This document shows positions 43,863-52,671 of a DNA stretch of 64,000 nucleotides, piece by piece (position 1 is the stretch's first letter; every line of letters starts with the position of its first letter). The stretch covers positions 1,736,001 through 1,800,000 of the forward strand of contig NZ_CP021235.1 in assembly GCF_003585765.1 (NCBI RefSeq). Direction: 5' to 3'. This DNA is from Pontibacter actiniarum (GTDB lineage: Bacteria; Bacteroidota; Bacteroidia; Cytophagales; Hymenobacteraceae). The notes under the pieces are model-generated. The model had not been told where the DNA came from, made no database searches, and saw nothing but the letters and a program-made list of their open reading frames with translations. The translations under genes were made by a program, and so were the position numbers.

Positions 43863-44720
43863 ATGATCAACCAAACCTTGAAAACCATCAACACAAACAT
43901 ACTCGCAGCAACACTACTCACCCTGAGCACCTTAGCGGGATGCGGAGACGACAGGGAAAAAGCAACAACCGTTGTCAGCAACGACACGATATACGGCCCG
44001 GCCCCGGCTGAGATAAACTACGGCGTGGCCAAAGCTTACCCCCACGACACCAACGCCTTTACAGAGGGCCTGCTGGTGCACGAGGGAAAACTGTACGAAA
44101 GCACGGGCTCGCCGTCTGATTTGCCACAGACCAGGTCGCTGGTGGGCGTGGTGGATTTAAACACAGGCGAAATAGACACGAAGGTTGAACTGGACCGGGA
44201 CAAGTACTTTGGAGAAGGCATCGTAATCCTGAACGACAAGCTTTACCAACTTACCTACCAGGCTAAAAAAGGCTTTGTGTATGACCTCAACACCTTTGAG
44301 AAGCTGGATGAGTTTACCTTCCCGAGCAAGGAAGGCTGGGGCATGACCACAGACAGCACCCACCTGATTATGAGCGACGGCACCAGCCAGCTAACCTACC
44401 TGGACCCCGAGACCCTGAAGAAGGCAAAGGCGCTGGGCGTCTACGACAACAACGGCCCTCTGAAGAATCTCAACGAGCTGGAGTACATCAACGGCTATAT
44501 TTACGCGAATGTGTACACCACCAATACCATCGTGAAAATTGACCCTAAAAGCGGGCAGGTCGTGGGCAAGCTTTACCTGACAAGCCTGGCCCAGGATGCG
44601 AAAACCAAGAACCCGGCGTCGCTGGAGTTAAACGGCATCGCGTACGACCCGGCGACAGACAAGATTTACGTGACAGGTAAAATGTGGCCGAACATTTACG
44701 AAATCGAGTTCAACCACTAA
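43863..44720 (+). CDS. Glutaminyl-peptide cyclotransferase, lipoprotein
   Basis: 285 residues. A lipoprotein signal ends TLAGC, so the product is periplasm- or outer-membrane-facing. The body is a five-bladed beta-propeller of the plant-type glutaminyl cyclase family (PF05096) with FTEGLLVHEGKLYESTG, KEGWGMTTD, LNELEYINGYIYANVY and LNGIAYDPATDKIYVTGKMWP. It converts N-terminal Gln to pyroglutamate. In Bacteroidota many exported proteins receive N-terminal pyroglutamate after signal cleavage, so this may serve the exported proteome (family knowledge plus inference). Confidence 0.93.
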   Translation: MINQTLKTINTNILAATLLTLSTLAGCGDDREKATTVVSNDTIYGPAPAEINYGVAKAYPHDTNAFTEGLLVHEGKLYESTGSPSDLPQTRSLVGVVDLNTGEIDTKVELDRDKYFGEGIVILNDKLYQLTYQAKKGFVYDLNTFEKLDEFTFPSKEGWGMTTDSTHLIMSDGTSQLTYLDPETLKKAKALGVYDNNGPLKNLNELEYINGYIYANVYTTNTIVKIDPKSGQVVGKLYLTSLAQDAKTKNPASLELNGIAYDPATDKIYVTGKMWPNIYEIEFNH

Positions 44721-44734
44721 GGAAGTGCGTATAG

Positions 44735-44766
44735 CGAAGCGCCAGACAGAGGAGTCTGGCGCTTCG
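44735..44766 (+). terminator. Terminator after the glutaminyl cyclase gene
   Basis: 13-bp stem CGAAGCGCCAGAC / GTCTGGCGCTTCG with a 6-nt loop, 14 bp after the stop. There is no clear T-run. Confidence 0.6.
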
Positions 44767-44999
44767 TACTCATGGCTAGGCCAAAAGCCTTTGCAACAGC
44801 CCGGGCATAAGCCGTGAACCTCCGCAGCAAACTCGCCCGGAGCAGGCGCGGCAAAACGAAGTATGACTAAAGCGGGGAAGCTTGCGCCTGGATTAGTCCG
44901 AGGCAGCGGAAGTTAATCAGCAGAATCGTCAGCCGGTCTCCCTCCTGTTCCCGTAGTTACCTGAGCAAACACCAAACCGCTTATTCGCTACCTTGCCCT

Positions 45000-46394
45000 A
45001 TGCCCAAGCTACAAGATTTTCCGCAACTCGTTTGGGCTGCCATAAAAGGCAAAGAGCAGGACTACACGATGCTTGGCATCAAGCACAGCATTATCCTGCT
45101 GGCGATACCCATGATCCTGGAGATGATGATGGAATCGCTGTTTGCCATCGTGGACATCTTTTTTGTCGGTAAGCTGGGGGCGAACGCCCTGGCCACCGTG
45201 GGGCTCACGGAATCGGTGCTGATGATCATCTATGCCGTGGGCATGGGCATCAGCATCGCGGCGACGGCCATGGTGTCGCGCCGGGTTGGGGAGAAGAACT
45301 ACAGCGAGGCCGGAAGCATCACGTTTCAGCTGATCGTGACCGGGGTGGCGCTGGCCCTGCTGATGGGCGGCCTGGCCACTTTCTTCGCCGCGGAAACACT
45401 GGCCCTGCTGGGTGCCGCACCCGAGGTGATCGCCACGGGCGTGACCTATGCCCAAATCATTTTTGCCGGCAACGTTGCCATTATCCTGCTCTTCCTGATC
45501 AACGGCGCCTTTCGCGGAGCGGGGCAGCCGCACCTGGCCATGCGCGCGCTGTGGCTGGCAAACGGGGCCAACATCATCCTGGACCCGCTCCTGATCTTCG
45601 GGCTTGGCAGTATAGAGGGCCTGGGTCTGGCAGGTGCCGCCTGGGCCACCACCATCGGAAGAAGCATCGGCGTGCTCTACCAGCTTTACCACCTCTTTAA
45701 CGGAAAGCACCTGCTAAAGCTCACGCGGGAGAACATGGTCCTGAGCGTTGGGGTTATCATCCGCATTTTAAAACTGGCCTCGGGCGGTGTGGGCCAGTAC
45801 CTGATCGACTCCGCCAGCTGGATTTTCCTGACCAGGCTCATGGCCGAGTTTGGCAGCAGCGCATTGGCAGGCTATACCGTTGCCTTCCGCATCATCATGT
45901 TTACCCTGCTCCCGGCCTGGGGCCTGTCTTCGGCCGCGGCCACCCTGGTGGGCCAGAACCTGGGGGCCCAGAAAGCCAAAAGAGCAGAGCTGGCGGTGTG
46001 GCTGACGGCCCGCTACAACATGGTTTTTATGGCGGCTGTTACGCTGGTGTTCATACTTTTCGGCGAGCACCTGTCCGATTTTTTCACCGACGAGGCCGTA
46101 GTCATCAGCGTAGCGACTGAAGCGCTGCAGATCATCACGCTCGGCTATGTCTTCTTTGGCCTGGGCATGGTGATGGTGCAGGCTTTTAACGGGGCCGGCG
46201 ACACTCGCACCCCTGCCGCCATCAATGTTGTTGTGCTGTGGCTCATAGAGATTCCGCTCGCTTACCTGCTGGCTTTATACTTTCACTTCGGGGCCACGGG
46301 CATATTCATCGCCATTGCCTTCTGCCACTCCTTTCACGCGCTCGTCAGCGGCTGGCTGTTCCGGCGCGGCACCTGGAAACGGATAAAAGTATAA
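45000..46394 (+). CDS. MATE family efflux transporter
   Basis: 464 residues with about twelve transmembrane helices in two related halves. The first half shows IPMILEMMMESLFAIVDIFFVGKLGANALATVGLTESV, the second TRLMAEFGSSALAGYTVAFRI ... GLSSAAATLVGQNLGA. This is the NorM/DinF-type cation-coupled exporter for drugs or metabolites. The conserved Asp of the second helix (VDIFFVG) is present. The start codon lies within 10 bp of a TACCTTG sequence, so a very short leader is possible. Confidence 0.93.
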   Translation: MPKLQDFPQLVWAAIKGKEQDYTMLGIKHSIILLAIPMILEMMMESLFAIVDIFFVGKLGANALATVGLTESVLMIIYAVGMGISIAATAMVSRRVGEKNYSEAGSITFQLIVTGVALALLMGGLATFFAAETLALLGAAPEVIATGVTYAQIIFAGNVAIILLFLINGAFRGAGQPHLAMRALWLANGANIILDPLLIFGLGSIEGLGLAGAAWATTIGRSIGVLYQLYHLFNGKHLLKLTRENMVLSVGVIIRILKLASGGVGQYLIDSASWIFLTRLMAEFGSSALAGYTVAFRIIMFTLLPAWGLSSAAATLVGQNLGAQKAKRAELAVWLTARYNMVFMAAVTLVFILFGEHLSDFFTDEAVVISVATEALQIITLGYVFFGLGMVMVQAFNGAGDTRTPAAINVVVLWLIEIPLAYLLALYFHFGATGIFIAIAFCHSFHALVSGWLFRRGTWKRIKV

Positions 46395-46514
46395 CCCCGT
46401 TCGCACCTTAGCAGCGGCAGCTGTGGCACACCGGGCGGATATTTAGCGGCAGTTTTGCAAATTCTTGCTTATACTTGCCCTGCGAAGCACAAGCTCACGT
46501 AACAGCAGCACCAG

Positions 46515-46985
46515 ATGGCTACCCTTTCCAGAACTGATTCAGACAACCCGGACTTCCACGCACTGGTGGCACTGCTCGACCAGGACCTCCGGGAGAAGGA
46601 CGGCGACGAGCACGCCTTCTTTGCCCAGTTTAACAAGCTCGACAAGATACACCATGTGGTGGTGGCCTATAAGGATGGCGCCGCTGTTGGCTGTGGGGCG
46701 ATCAAAGCCTATACAACCGATACTGCCGAGGTCAAGCGCATGTTTGTGCGGGAGCAGCACCGGGGGCGGGGGATTGCCCGGCAGGCCCTGGCTGAGCTGG
46801 AAAAGTGGGCACTGGAGCTGGGCTATACTTCCTGCATCCTGGAAACGGGCGTAAAGCAGCAGGAGGCCATTGCACTGTATAAAACGTGCGGCTATACCCG
46901 CATCCCAAACTATGGGCAGTACGCGGGCGTGGAGAGCAGCGTTTGTATGCAGAAAGCGTTAGGCAAGGCGCAGCCTGCAAAGTAA
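46515..46985 (+). CDS. GNAT family N-acetyltransferase
   Basis: 156 residues. The GNAT acetyl-CoA loop is VREQHRGRGIARQALAELE (about 76-94), with a C-terminal LETGVKQQEAIALYKTCGYTRIPNYG motif typical of small acetyltransferases acting on amines. First of four closely spaced plus-strand genes (30 bp to the HipA-like gene). Substrate unknown; a role in modifying or detoxifying partners of the next genes is not supported by anything visible. Confidence 0.85.
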   Translation: MATLSRTDSDNPDFHALVALLDQDLREKDGDEHAFFAQFNKLDKIHHVVVAYKDGAAVGCGAIKAYTTDTAEVKRMFVREQHRGRGIARQALAELEKWALELGYTSCILETGVKQQEAIALYKTCGYTRIPNYGQYAGVESSVCMQKALGKAQPAK

Positions 46986-47015
46986 CCATAGGCCGCTAAA
47001 TTAGTATTCTGATCT

Positions 47016-47816
47016 ATGAAATATAACCCACCAGAGCTTCGGACCGTCGAGGTGACGCGCTACGTCACCCCCCTGCGCGAGGGCGGCTCCCTGCCCGCCC
47101 TTGTCGAGGCGGACGACGAGTTTCTGTACGTGCTCAAGTTTAGGGGCGCAGGCCAGGGCATCAAAGCCCTCATCGCCGAACTCATTTCCGGCGAGATCGC
47201 CCGCACGCTCGGCTTTAAAGTGCCGGAGCTGGTGTTTGCCACGCTCGACGAAGCCTTTGGCCGCACCGAACCCGACGAGGAGATTCAGGACCTGCTCCGG
47301 GCCAGCGAGGGCCTGAACCTGGCGCTGCACTACCTGTCGGGCGCCATCACCTTCGATGCCCTGGTTACGACTGTAGACGCAACGCTTGCCTCGCAGATCG
47401 TCTGGCTCGATTGCCTTGTGACGAACGTGGACCGCACGCCCCGCAACACCAACATGCTGATGTGGCACAAGGAACTCTGGCTGATAGACCACGGCGCGTC
47501 GCTTTACTTTCACCATGCCGGGTACAACTGGGAAGAGCAGGCCAAGCGCCCCTTTGTGCAGGTAAAAGACCACGTGCTGCTGCCGCAGGCCACCGAGCTG
47601 GAAGCCGTGGACGCTGCGTTTCGCAGCATCCTAACGCCGGAGCGCATCCAGGCCATTGTCGCCCTTATTCCGGATGAGTGGCTGCAGACCATCGACTCAC
47701 CGTTTGAGTCGGTGAGCGAACACCGCGAGGTTTACACCAAGTTTCTGGAGACACGCCTCGCCCATACAGATGTATTTATAAAAGAAGCACAGCATGCAAG
47801 AAAAGCACTTATTTGA
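47016..47816 (+). CDS. HipA-like kinase (HipA_2 family)
   Basis: 266 residues. N-terminal part: KFRGAGQGIKALIAELISGEIARTLGFKVPELVF (G-rich, phosphate-loop-like). The kinase core is DCLVTNVDRTPRNTNMLM (catalytic D-x(4)-N-x-N) followed by ELWLIDHGASLYFH (metal-binding DHG in place of DFG). This matches the small HipA family kinases rather than full HipA with its N-subdomain 1. The gene overlaps the DUF3037 gene by 23 bp, a recurring partnership of unknown function. No HipB-like antitoxin with HTH is adjacent. The target is unknown; HipA itself phosphorylates glutamyl-tRNA synthetase. Confidence 0.85.
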   Translation: MKYNPPELRTVEVTRYVTPLREGGSLPALVEADDEFLYVLKFRGAGQGIKALIAELISGEIARTLGFKVPELVFATLDEAFGRTEPDEEIQDLLRASEGLNLALHYLSGAITFDALVTTVDATLASQIVWLDCLVTNVDRTPRNTNMLMWHKELWLIDHGASLYFHHAGYNWEEQAKRPFVQVKDHVLLPQATELEAVDAAFRSILTPERIQAIVALIPDEWLQTIDSPFESVSEHREVYTKFLETRLAHTDVFIKEAQHARKALI

Positions 47817-48177
47817 GTACGCCGTTATTCGCGTGGTGCCGTGCGTGGAGCGGGAGGAGTTTATCAACGTGGGCGTGATACTGTATTGCGCCGCCCAGGG
47901 ATTTCTTAAAACGGTATATGCGCTGAACGAGCAGCGGCTGTGTTCTTTTTCCGATAAAGTGGATATGGGGGAACTGCAGGAGCGGCTCCGCGCCTTCGAG
48001 CGCATTTGTGCGGGCCGCCGGGAAGGCGGCACGATTGGGAGTTTACCGGTAGCCTCACGCTTCCGCTGGCTCACCGCTACCCGTAGTACCGTGGTGCAGA
48101 CCTCACCGGTTCACCCGGGCCTGTGCGCAGACCCACAGCAAACACTTGACAAACTATACCGGCAGCTGGTAGAGTAA
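47794..48177 (+). CDS. DUF3037 family protein
   Basis: 127 residues. The conserved start HLFEYAVIRVVPCVEREEFINVGVILYC is the DUF3037 signature, and the protein ends in a helical segment (PQQTLDKLYRQLVE). No catalytic site is recognisable. It begins inside the end of the HipA-like gene (23-bp overlap), which implies tight translational coupling and joint function, for example as regulator or substrate of the kinase (inference). Confidence 0.85.
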   Translation: MQEKHLFEYAVIRVVPCVEREEFINVGVILYCAAQGFLKTVYALNEQRLCSFSDKVDMGELQERLRAFERICAGRREGGTIGSLPVASRFRWLTATRSTVVQTSPVHPGLCADPQQTLDKLYRQLVE

Positions 48178-48208
48178 CAGCTGCTGCACTGCCAAACCCC
48201 ATGCACAC

Positions 48209-48616
48209 ATGGCGCTAAAAGACGACATAGCAGATTTCCTGATCCGGGAGTTCCCGCAGACAAAGGTAACCGTGGAGGCCGTGGGCGACAAAGCGGCCAC
48301 GGTGCGGCACAAGGTGGGCCATGCGGAGCTCAGGCCGGGCGGCACGGTGTCTGGCCCCGTGATGATGGCAGTGGCCGACGTGGCCCTATACGTGGCCATA
48401 CTTGGTGAAATCGGTTTGGAGGCGCTCACCGTCACCACCAACCTTACCATGAACTTCCTGCGCAAGCCCTCCCCCACCCGCGACCTTATCGGCGCGTGCA
48501 GCCTGTTGAAAGTTGGCAAACGCTTGGTTGTGGGCGAAGTTACGATCTACTCAGACGGTGAGGAGGAACCTGTGGCGCATGCCGTGGGCACCTATTCCAT
48601 CCCTCCGCGGGCGTAG
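48209..48616 (+). CDS. PaaI family hotdog thioesterase
   Basis: 135 residues with a hotdog fold. The catalytic loop region RPGGTVSGPVMMAVADVALYVAI (Asp on the helix) and TVTTNLTMNFLRKPSPTRDLIG are those of PaaI/YbgC-type acyl-CoA thioesterases. It follows DUF3037 by 31 bp on the same strand and may share the transcript. Its substrate is not predictable. Confidence 0.9.
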   Translation: MALKDDIADFLIREFPQTKVTVEAVGDKAATVRHKVGHAELRPGGTVSGPVMMAVADVALYVAILGEIGLEALTVTTNLTMNFLRKPSPTRDLIGACSLLKVGKRLVVGEVTIYSDGEEEPVAHAVGTYSIPPRA

Positions 48617-48648
48617 CCTTTTCCTGTAACACTCGCTTTTATACTTCA

Positions 48649-48684
48649 GCGCTCCCCTTCACCGGCTTACCGGTGAGGGGGCGC
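48649..48684 (+). terminator. Possible weak terminator after the PaaI gene
   Basis: An imperfect stem, GCGC-t-CCCC-tt-CACCGG against CCGGTG-a-GGGG-g-GCGC, lies 33 bp after the PaaI stop. No T-run follows, so termination is uncertain. Confidence 0.35.
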
Positions 48685-48719
48685 AGCTATTTAGTGGGTT
48701 TTGCTGTGGCACGTACGTC

Positions 48720-49096
48720 TTATTTTTCTCTTTTCATTAGCCACGCTTTCTTATTGACAGGTTTGCCGGGCAAGTAAAGCTTATCATCTTCTATGAGGTA
48801 ACGCTGCTCACCGTTCAGCAACAAATAGCCTCCTTCCTTTGCCCAGCTACCACCTTCGTCTTCGTCAAACGTTGCACATTCGCCCCCTTTGTACACATAC
48901 CTATAGGTTTGGTCATCATACAATGTTAGACGCTCTTTCCCAACAGTAGCTGTTCCAGCTAAGTTATGCTACCAGCGCGTCAGGAGGTTTCCTGTTCTAG
49001 CGTGCCTTTCATACTTCTCCAGAACCCTTGGCTGTTCTTGGCCATAGGCTACGAAAGTAAAAGCAGCATAACCGTTATTATTCGTATTCTTTTCAT
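48720..49096 (-). pseudogene. Decayed small secreted-protein gene (frameshift plus stop)
   Basis: An ATG at 49096 opens a signal-peptide-like start (MKRIRIITVMLLLLS) that hits TAG after 15 codons. Shifting frame by one missing base at this point restores a sensible continuation, SFVAYGQEQPRVLEKYERHA, with AYGQ looking like a signal-peptidase site. A second in-frame TAG (48969-48971) interrupts it again after GNLLTRW. The rest is open to 48720 and looks protein-like: GTATVGKERLTLYDDQTYRY, GGSWAKEGGYLLLNGEQRYL, KKAWLMKREK. The best reading is a recently inactivated gene for a small exported protein of unknown function. A short TTG-started product (48720-48923) cannot be excluded. Confidence 0.6.
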
Positions 49097-49537
49097 CTCT
49101 AACTTTTTATGCACCAAAGTGGCAGGAGAACAGGACAAGTATAAACCTGCCATTGAGCGGCTCCTCCCCCTTTCTGCAGGCACTCTTTCGGCTGTCTGAT
49201 GGAGCCTTTGTGCGTGGCTACGGCATGTAGCAGGGGCTGCAATAGCCTCTAGGTGTAAATACGGATGTATGCAGATAAATATATCCCCGTATATGCAACC
49301 TTATTTAAAGTTACCACTATAATACATTAATATTCCAATTAAATATAAACGAACGCATAGTATAACAACTGCTGCACCTGCTGTAGATGCCCCTGATGCG
49401 CATACCCCGCCAGCTTGAGGAAGAAGGGCTTAAGGTATGCCCGAGCATCGCGCAACACAGCCCTAGCCTGCATTAAAGAGCTATAAAAGCTTTACCAGTG
49501 ATACATATTGTTTCAAACCTAATCTAACGGATTTATT
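49097..49537. other. Intergenic region upstream of susC
   Basis: About 440 bp, AT-rich between 49250 and 49370. No gene is supported. It should contain the SusC promoter, but no clear TAnnTTTG box was recognised. Confidence 0.4.
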
Positions 49538-52500
49538 ATGAGAAACAGTTTTACCTTACTTGTTTTGCTATTGCAGGTATGCTGGGCCACGCGTGCCCTT
49601 GCCCAGGAAGACCTGGTGAGCGGCAAAGTGACAGGCGCAGCAGAAGGCATGGCCCTGCCTGGGGTGAGCGTTATTGTGAAAGGCACCACCACGGGCACCA
49701 CCACCGACGCCAACGGCGATTACCAGATCAGGGTGCCGGACGATAATGCCACGCTTGTGTTCCGTTTTCTGGGCTACCAGTCGCGCGAGGTGCCGGTGGG
49801 CAGCCAGCGCGTGCTCAACGTGCAGCTAAGCACCGACTCACAGCAACTGGACGAGGTGGTGGTTACCGCCCTTGGTATTACCCGGGAGAAGAAAGCCATT
49901 GGCTACGCCTCACAGCAGGTAGAGACGGAGGAGCTGGTGCAAAACCGCCAGCCCAACGTGCTTAACGCGATGCAGGGAAAAGTGGCGGGTGTGACCATTT
50001 CAAGTACAGGCGGCGCACCGGGCCAGGGCACCAGCATACAGATCAGGGGGATCAACTCCATCGACCCTACCCGGCCCAACCAGCCCCTCTTTGTTATTGA
50101 CGGCATCCTGATGGACAACTCCACCTCCACTTTCGGCCAGGGAACTGAGCTAAGGGGCATGAGCAACCGCCTGGCCGACTTAAACCCGAACGACATTGAG
50201 AGTATAAACATCCTCAGAGGTGGTGCGGCTACTGCCCTTTACGGCTTGCAGGGCGTCAACGGCGTCGTGGTAATCACCACCAAATCCGGGCGGCAGGGCG
50301 AGATGCGGGTAAACTTTACCTCCACCGCCGGCATAGAGGAGGTAAACAAGTTTCCGGACATACAGGACACCTACACGCAAGGATACGCCGGGGAGTACGA
50401 CCCCACCAGCTTCTGGCCCTCCTGGGGCCCTACCGTGGCGGAGGCGCGCCAGCTGGACCCCACGCACCCCGATGAGCTGTACAACCACATCGAGGACGCT
50501 TACGAGCGAGGCCACCAGTTCCGGAACACGATCTCCTTCTCCGGCGGCGGAGAGGCCCTTAGCTTTTTCACCTCCCTCTCCCACCTGACCCACGAAGGCG
50601 TGCTGCCTTTTACCGATTACCAGAACGTGTCTGCCCGCCTCAACGCAGAAGCAAGAGTAAGCGACAAGATAAAGATTGGCGGCAACTTCAACTACATTAA
50701 CTCCGGCGGCAACCGCTACAACGCCGACCGCTTTAACGAGATGCTTAGCTATTGGTCGCCGCGCTGGGACGTTACCGACTACGTGAAGCCCGACGGCACG
50801 ATGAACACCTACGGCAACGACAACCCGATATACGCGGCGGCAACCAACCAGCTGGAGGATGAGGTAAACCGCTTTATTGGCGGCCTTACCTTCGGCTATA
50901 CCCCCACCGACTGGCTAACCTTCTCCTACCGCATCGGCCTGGATACCTACAGCGACGACCGCACCCGGACCGCTCCCGGACCACGTGGCTTGCCAGACGA
51001 ACAGGTACTGGAGGACAATGACCTTGGCTTCGTGCACGAGTACACCACCCGGTTCAGGGCAATCAACTCTACCTTTATCGCCACCCTAAACAAAGACTTT
51101 GGAGAAGACTTCTCAGGTACGCTGCGGCTGGGCCACGACCTCTACGACAGGCAGGCGAAAAGCTTCGGTGTGGTAGGCGAAGAACTGGCCGTGTTCGACT
51201 ACTTCAGGCTCTCCAACGCCAGGTTCCTTTCTACTGAGGAAGAAGAAATAGAGTACCGCCTGATGGGTATCTTCGCAGAGGCCTCACTCGACTACAAGGA
51301 TTTCCTGTTTTTGACCCTGACCGGCAGAAACGACATCACCTCCTCCCTGGCGAGCTCCAACAGGTCTTTCTTCTATCCTTCGGCAAGTATAAGCTACCTG
51401 TTCTCAGAGCACCTGGAGCTGCCCGCGTTCATTAACCAGAGCAAGCTGCGCTTGTCCTACGCACAAATGGGTAAAGACGCCCAGCCCTACTCCATCTCAT
51501 CCGGCTTTGCTCCTTACCCCACGCTGCCGACAGGCTATACGGGTGTAACCAGGGATGAGCTGCTGGGCAACCCCGGACTAAAGCCGGAATACACCAACAC
51601 CTTTGAGGCAGGGCTTGAGATGGCCTTTCTGGATAACCGCATCGGCTTCGATGTTACCTATTACTACTCCATCAGCAAAGACCAGATCCTGAACATTAAC
51701 GTTGCCAACACCACAGGCTATATACTATCAGCGATAAACGCCGGCGAAATGCGCAACAAAGGCATAGAGCTCGTTTTAAACGCCACACCCGTGCGCACGA
51801 ACAACTTTACCTGGGATACCAAGCTCATCTTCTCAGCCAACGACAACAAGATACTGGAGATACCCGAAGGGCTCGATGAGATTGTGTACGCCTCGCAGTT
51901 TGGCTACGTAGGCTCCACAGTAACCCTGAAGCTGGTAGAGGGGCAGCCCTACGGCAACATTTACGGCACGCACTGGAAACGCTACTACGGCCCCGGCGAG
52001 GAGGAGGACCCGCGCTTTGTGGATGAGTCGCGGCCAATCGTTATCGGCGAAAACGGGTTTCCGGTACGGGCCCCTCTGGCCAGCCAAAAGATTCTCGGCA
52101 ACTCACAGCCCGACTGGATCGGCGGCTTCACGAACACCTTCACCTACAAGAACCTTAGCCTGACCGCTTTGCTGGATGCCCGCGTGGGCCAGGAGAAGTA
52201 TAACCAGATGGATAACTTCTTTGCCGCCTTTGGCATTGCGGAGTACACCGAGAACCGCAACCAGACGGTCGTGTTCCCCGGGGTGCTGGAAGACGGCACA
52301 CCAAACACAAAAGAAGTATGGCTGGGCCAGGGTGTAGGGCCCGACGGCGTGGACTACGGAAACGGCTACTACCGAAACTACTACCGTGGCGTGTCGGAGA
52401 ACTTTGTGGAGGATGCTTCCTGGGTGCGCCTGCGCTCGCTCACCCTCAACTACAGCCTGCCGCAAAAGTGGTTTGAGAGCATCTTTATCAGGAATGCCTC

Positions 52501-52660
52501 TGTTTCGCTCACCGGCAACAACCTGTGGCTCTCCACGGACTACAAGGGCTACGACCCTGAAACCAGCTTCTCCCCCAGCGGAAGCAACGTAGACGGCTTC
52601 TCCGGCTTTACCTACCCGGCGGTCAGAAGCTACCTGTTCACCCTTAATGTTGGATTTTAA
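49538..52660 (+). CDS. SusC/RagA-family TonB-linked outer membrane protein
   Basis: 1040 residues. A signal peptide ends near ATRALAQ. A carboxypeptidase-like regulatory domain (VSGKVTGAAEGMALPGVSVIVKGTTTGTTTDANG) is followed by the SusC signature linker LDEVVVTALGITREKKAIGYA. The plug domain contains PLFVIDGILMDNST and SINILRGGAATALYG, with NGVVVITTKSG at its end. The rest is a 22-strand barrel ending in an aromatic Phe (TLNVGF). It imports a bound nutrient using TonB energy with its SusD partner downstream. No glycoside hydrolase, peptidase or sigma/anti-sigma pair accompanies it, so the substrate is unknown. Confidence 0.96.
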   Translation: MRNSFTLLVLLLQVCWATRALAQEDLVSGKVTGAAEGMALPGVSVIVKGTTTGTTTDANGDYQIRVPDDNATLVFRFLGYQSREVPVGSQRVLNVQLSTDSQQLDEVVVTALGITREKKAIGYASQQVETEELVQNRQPNVLNAMQGKVAGVTISSTGGAPGQGTSIQIRGINSIDPTRPNQPLFVIDGILMDNSTSTFGQGTELRGMSNRLADLNPNDIESINILRGGAATALYGLQGVNGVVVITTKSGRQGEMRVNFTSTAGIEEVNKFPDIQDTYTQGYAGEYDPTSFWPSWGPTVAEARQLDPTHPDELYNHIEDAYERGHQFRNTISFSGGGEALSFFTSLSHLTHEGVLPFTDYQNVSARLNAEARVSDKIKIGGNFNYINSGGNRYNADRFNEMLSYWSPRWDVTDYVKPDGTMNTYGNDNPIYAAATNQLEDEVNRFIGGLTFGYTPTDWLTFSYRIGLDTYSDDRTRTAPGPRGLPDEQVLEDNDLGFVHEYTTRFRAINSTFIATLNKDFGEDFSGTLRLGHDLYDRQAKSFGVVGEELAVFDYFRLSNARFLSTEEEEIEYRLMGIFAEASLDYKDFLFLTLTGRNDITSSLASSNRSFFYPSASISYLFSEHLELPAFINQSKLRLSYAQMGKDAQPYSISSGFAPYPTLPTGYTGVTRDELLGNPGLKPEYTNTFEAGLEMAFLDNRIGFDVTYYYSISKDQILNINVANTTGYILSAINAGEMRNKGIELVLNATPVRTNNFTWDTKLIFSANDNKILEIPEGLDEIVYASQFGYVGSTVTLKLVEGQPYGNIYGTHWKRYYGPGEEEDPRFVDESRPIVIGENGFPVRAPLASQKILGNSQPDWIGGFTNTFTYKNLSLTALLDARVGQEKYNQMDNFFAAFGIAEYTENRNQTVVFPGVLEDGTPNTKEVWLGQGVGPDGVDYGNGYYRNYYRGVSENFVEDASWVRLRSLTLNYSLPQKWFESIFIRNASVSLTGNNLWLSTDYKGYDPETSFSPSGSNVDGFSGFTYPAVRSYLFTLNVGF

Positions 52661-52671
52661 ACTACAGCGGT

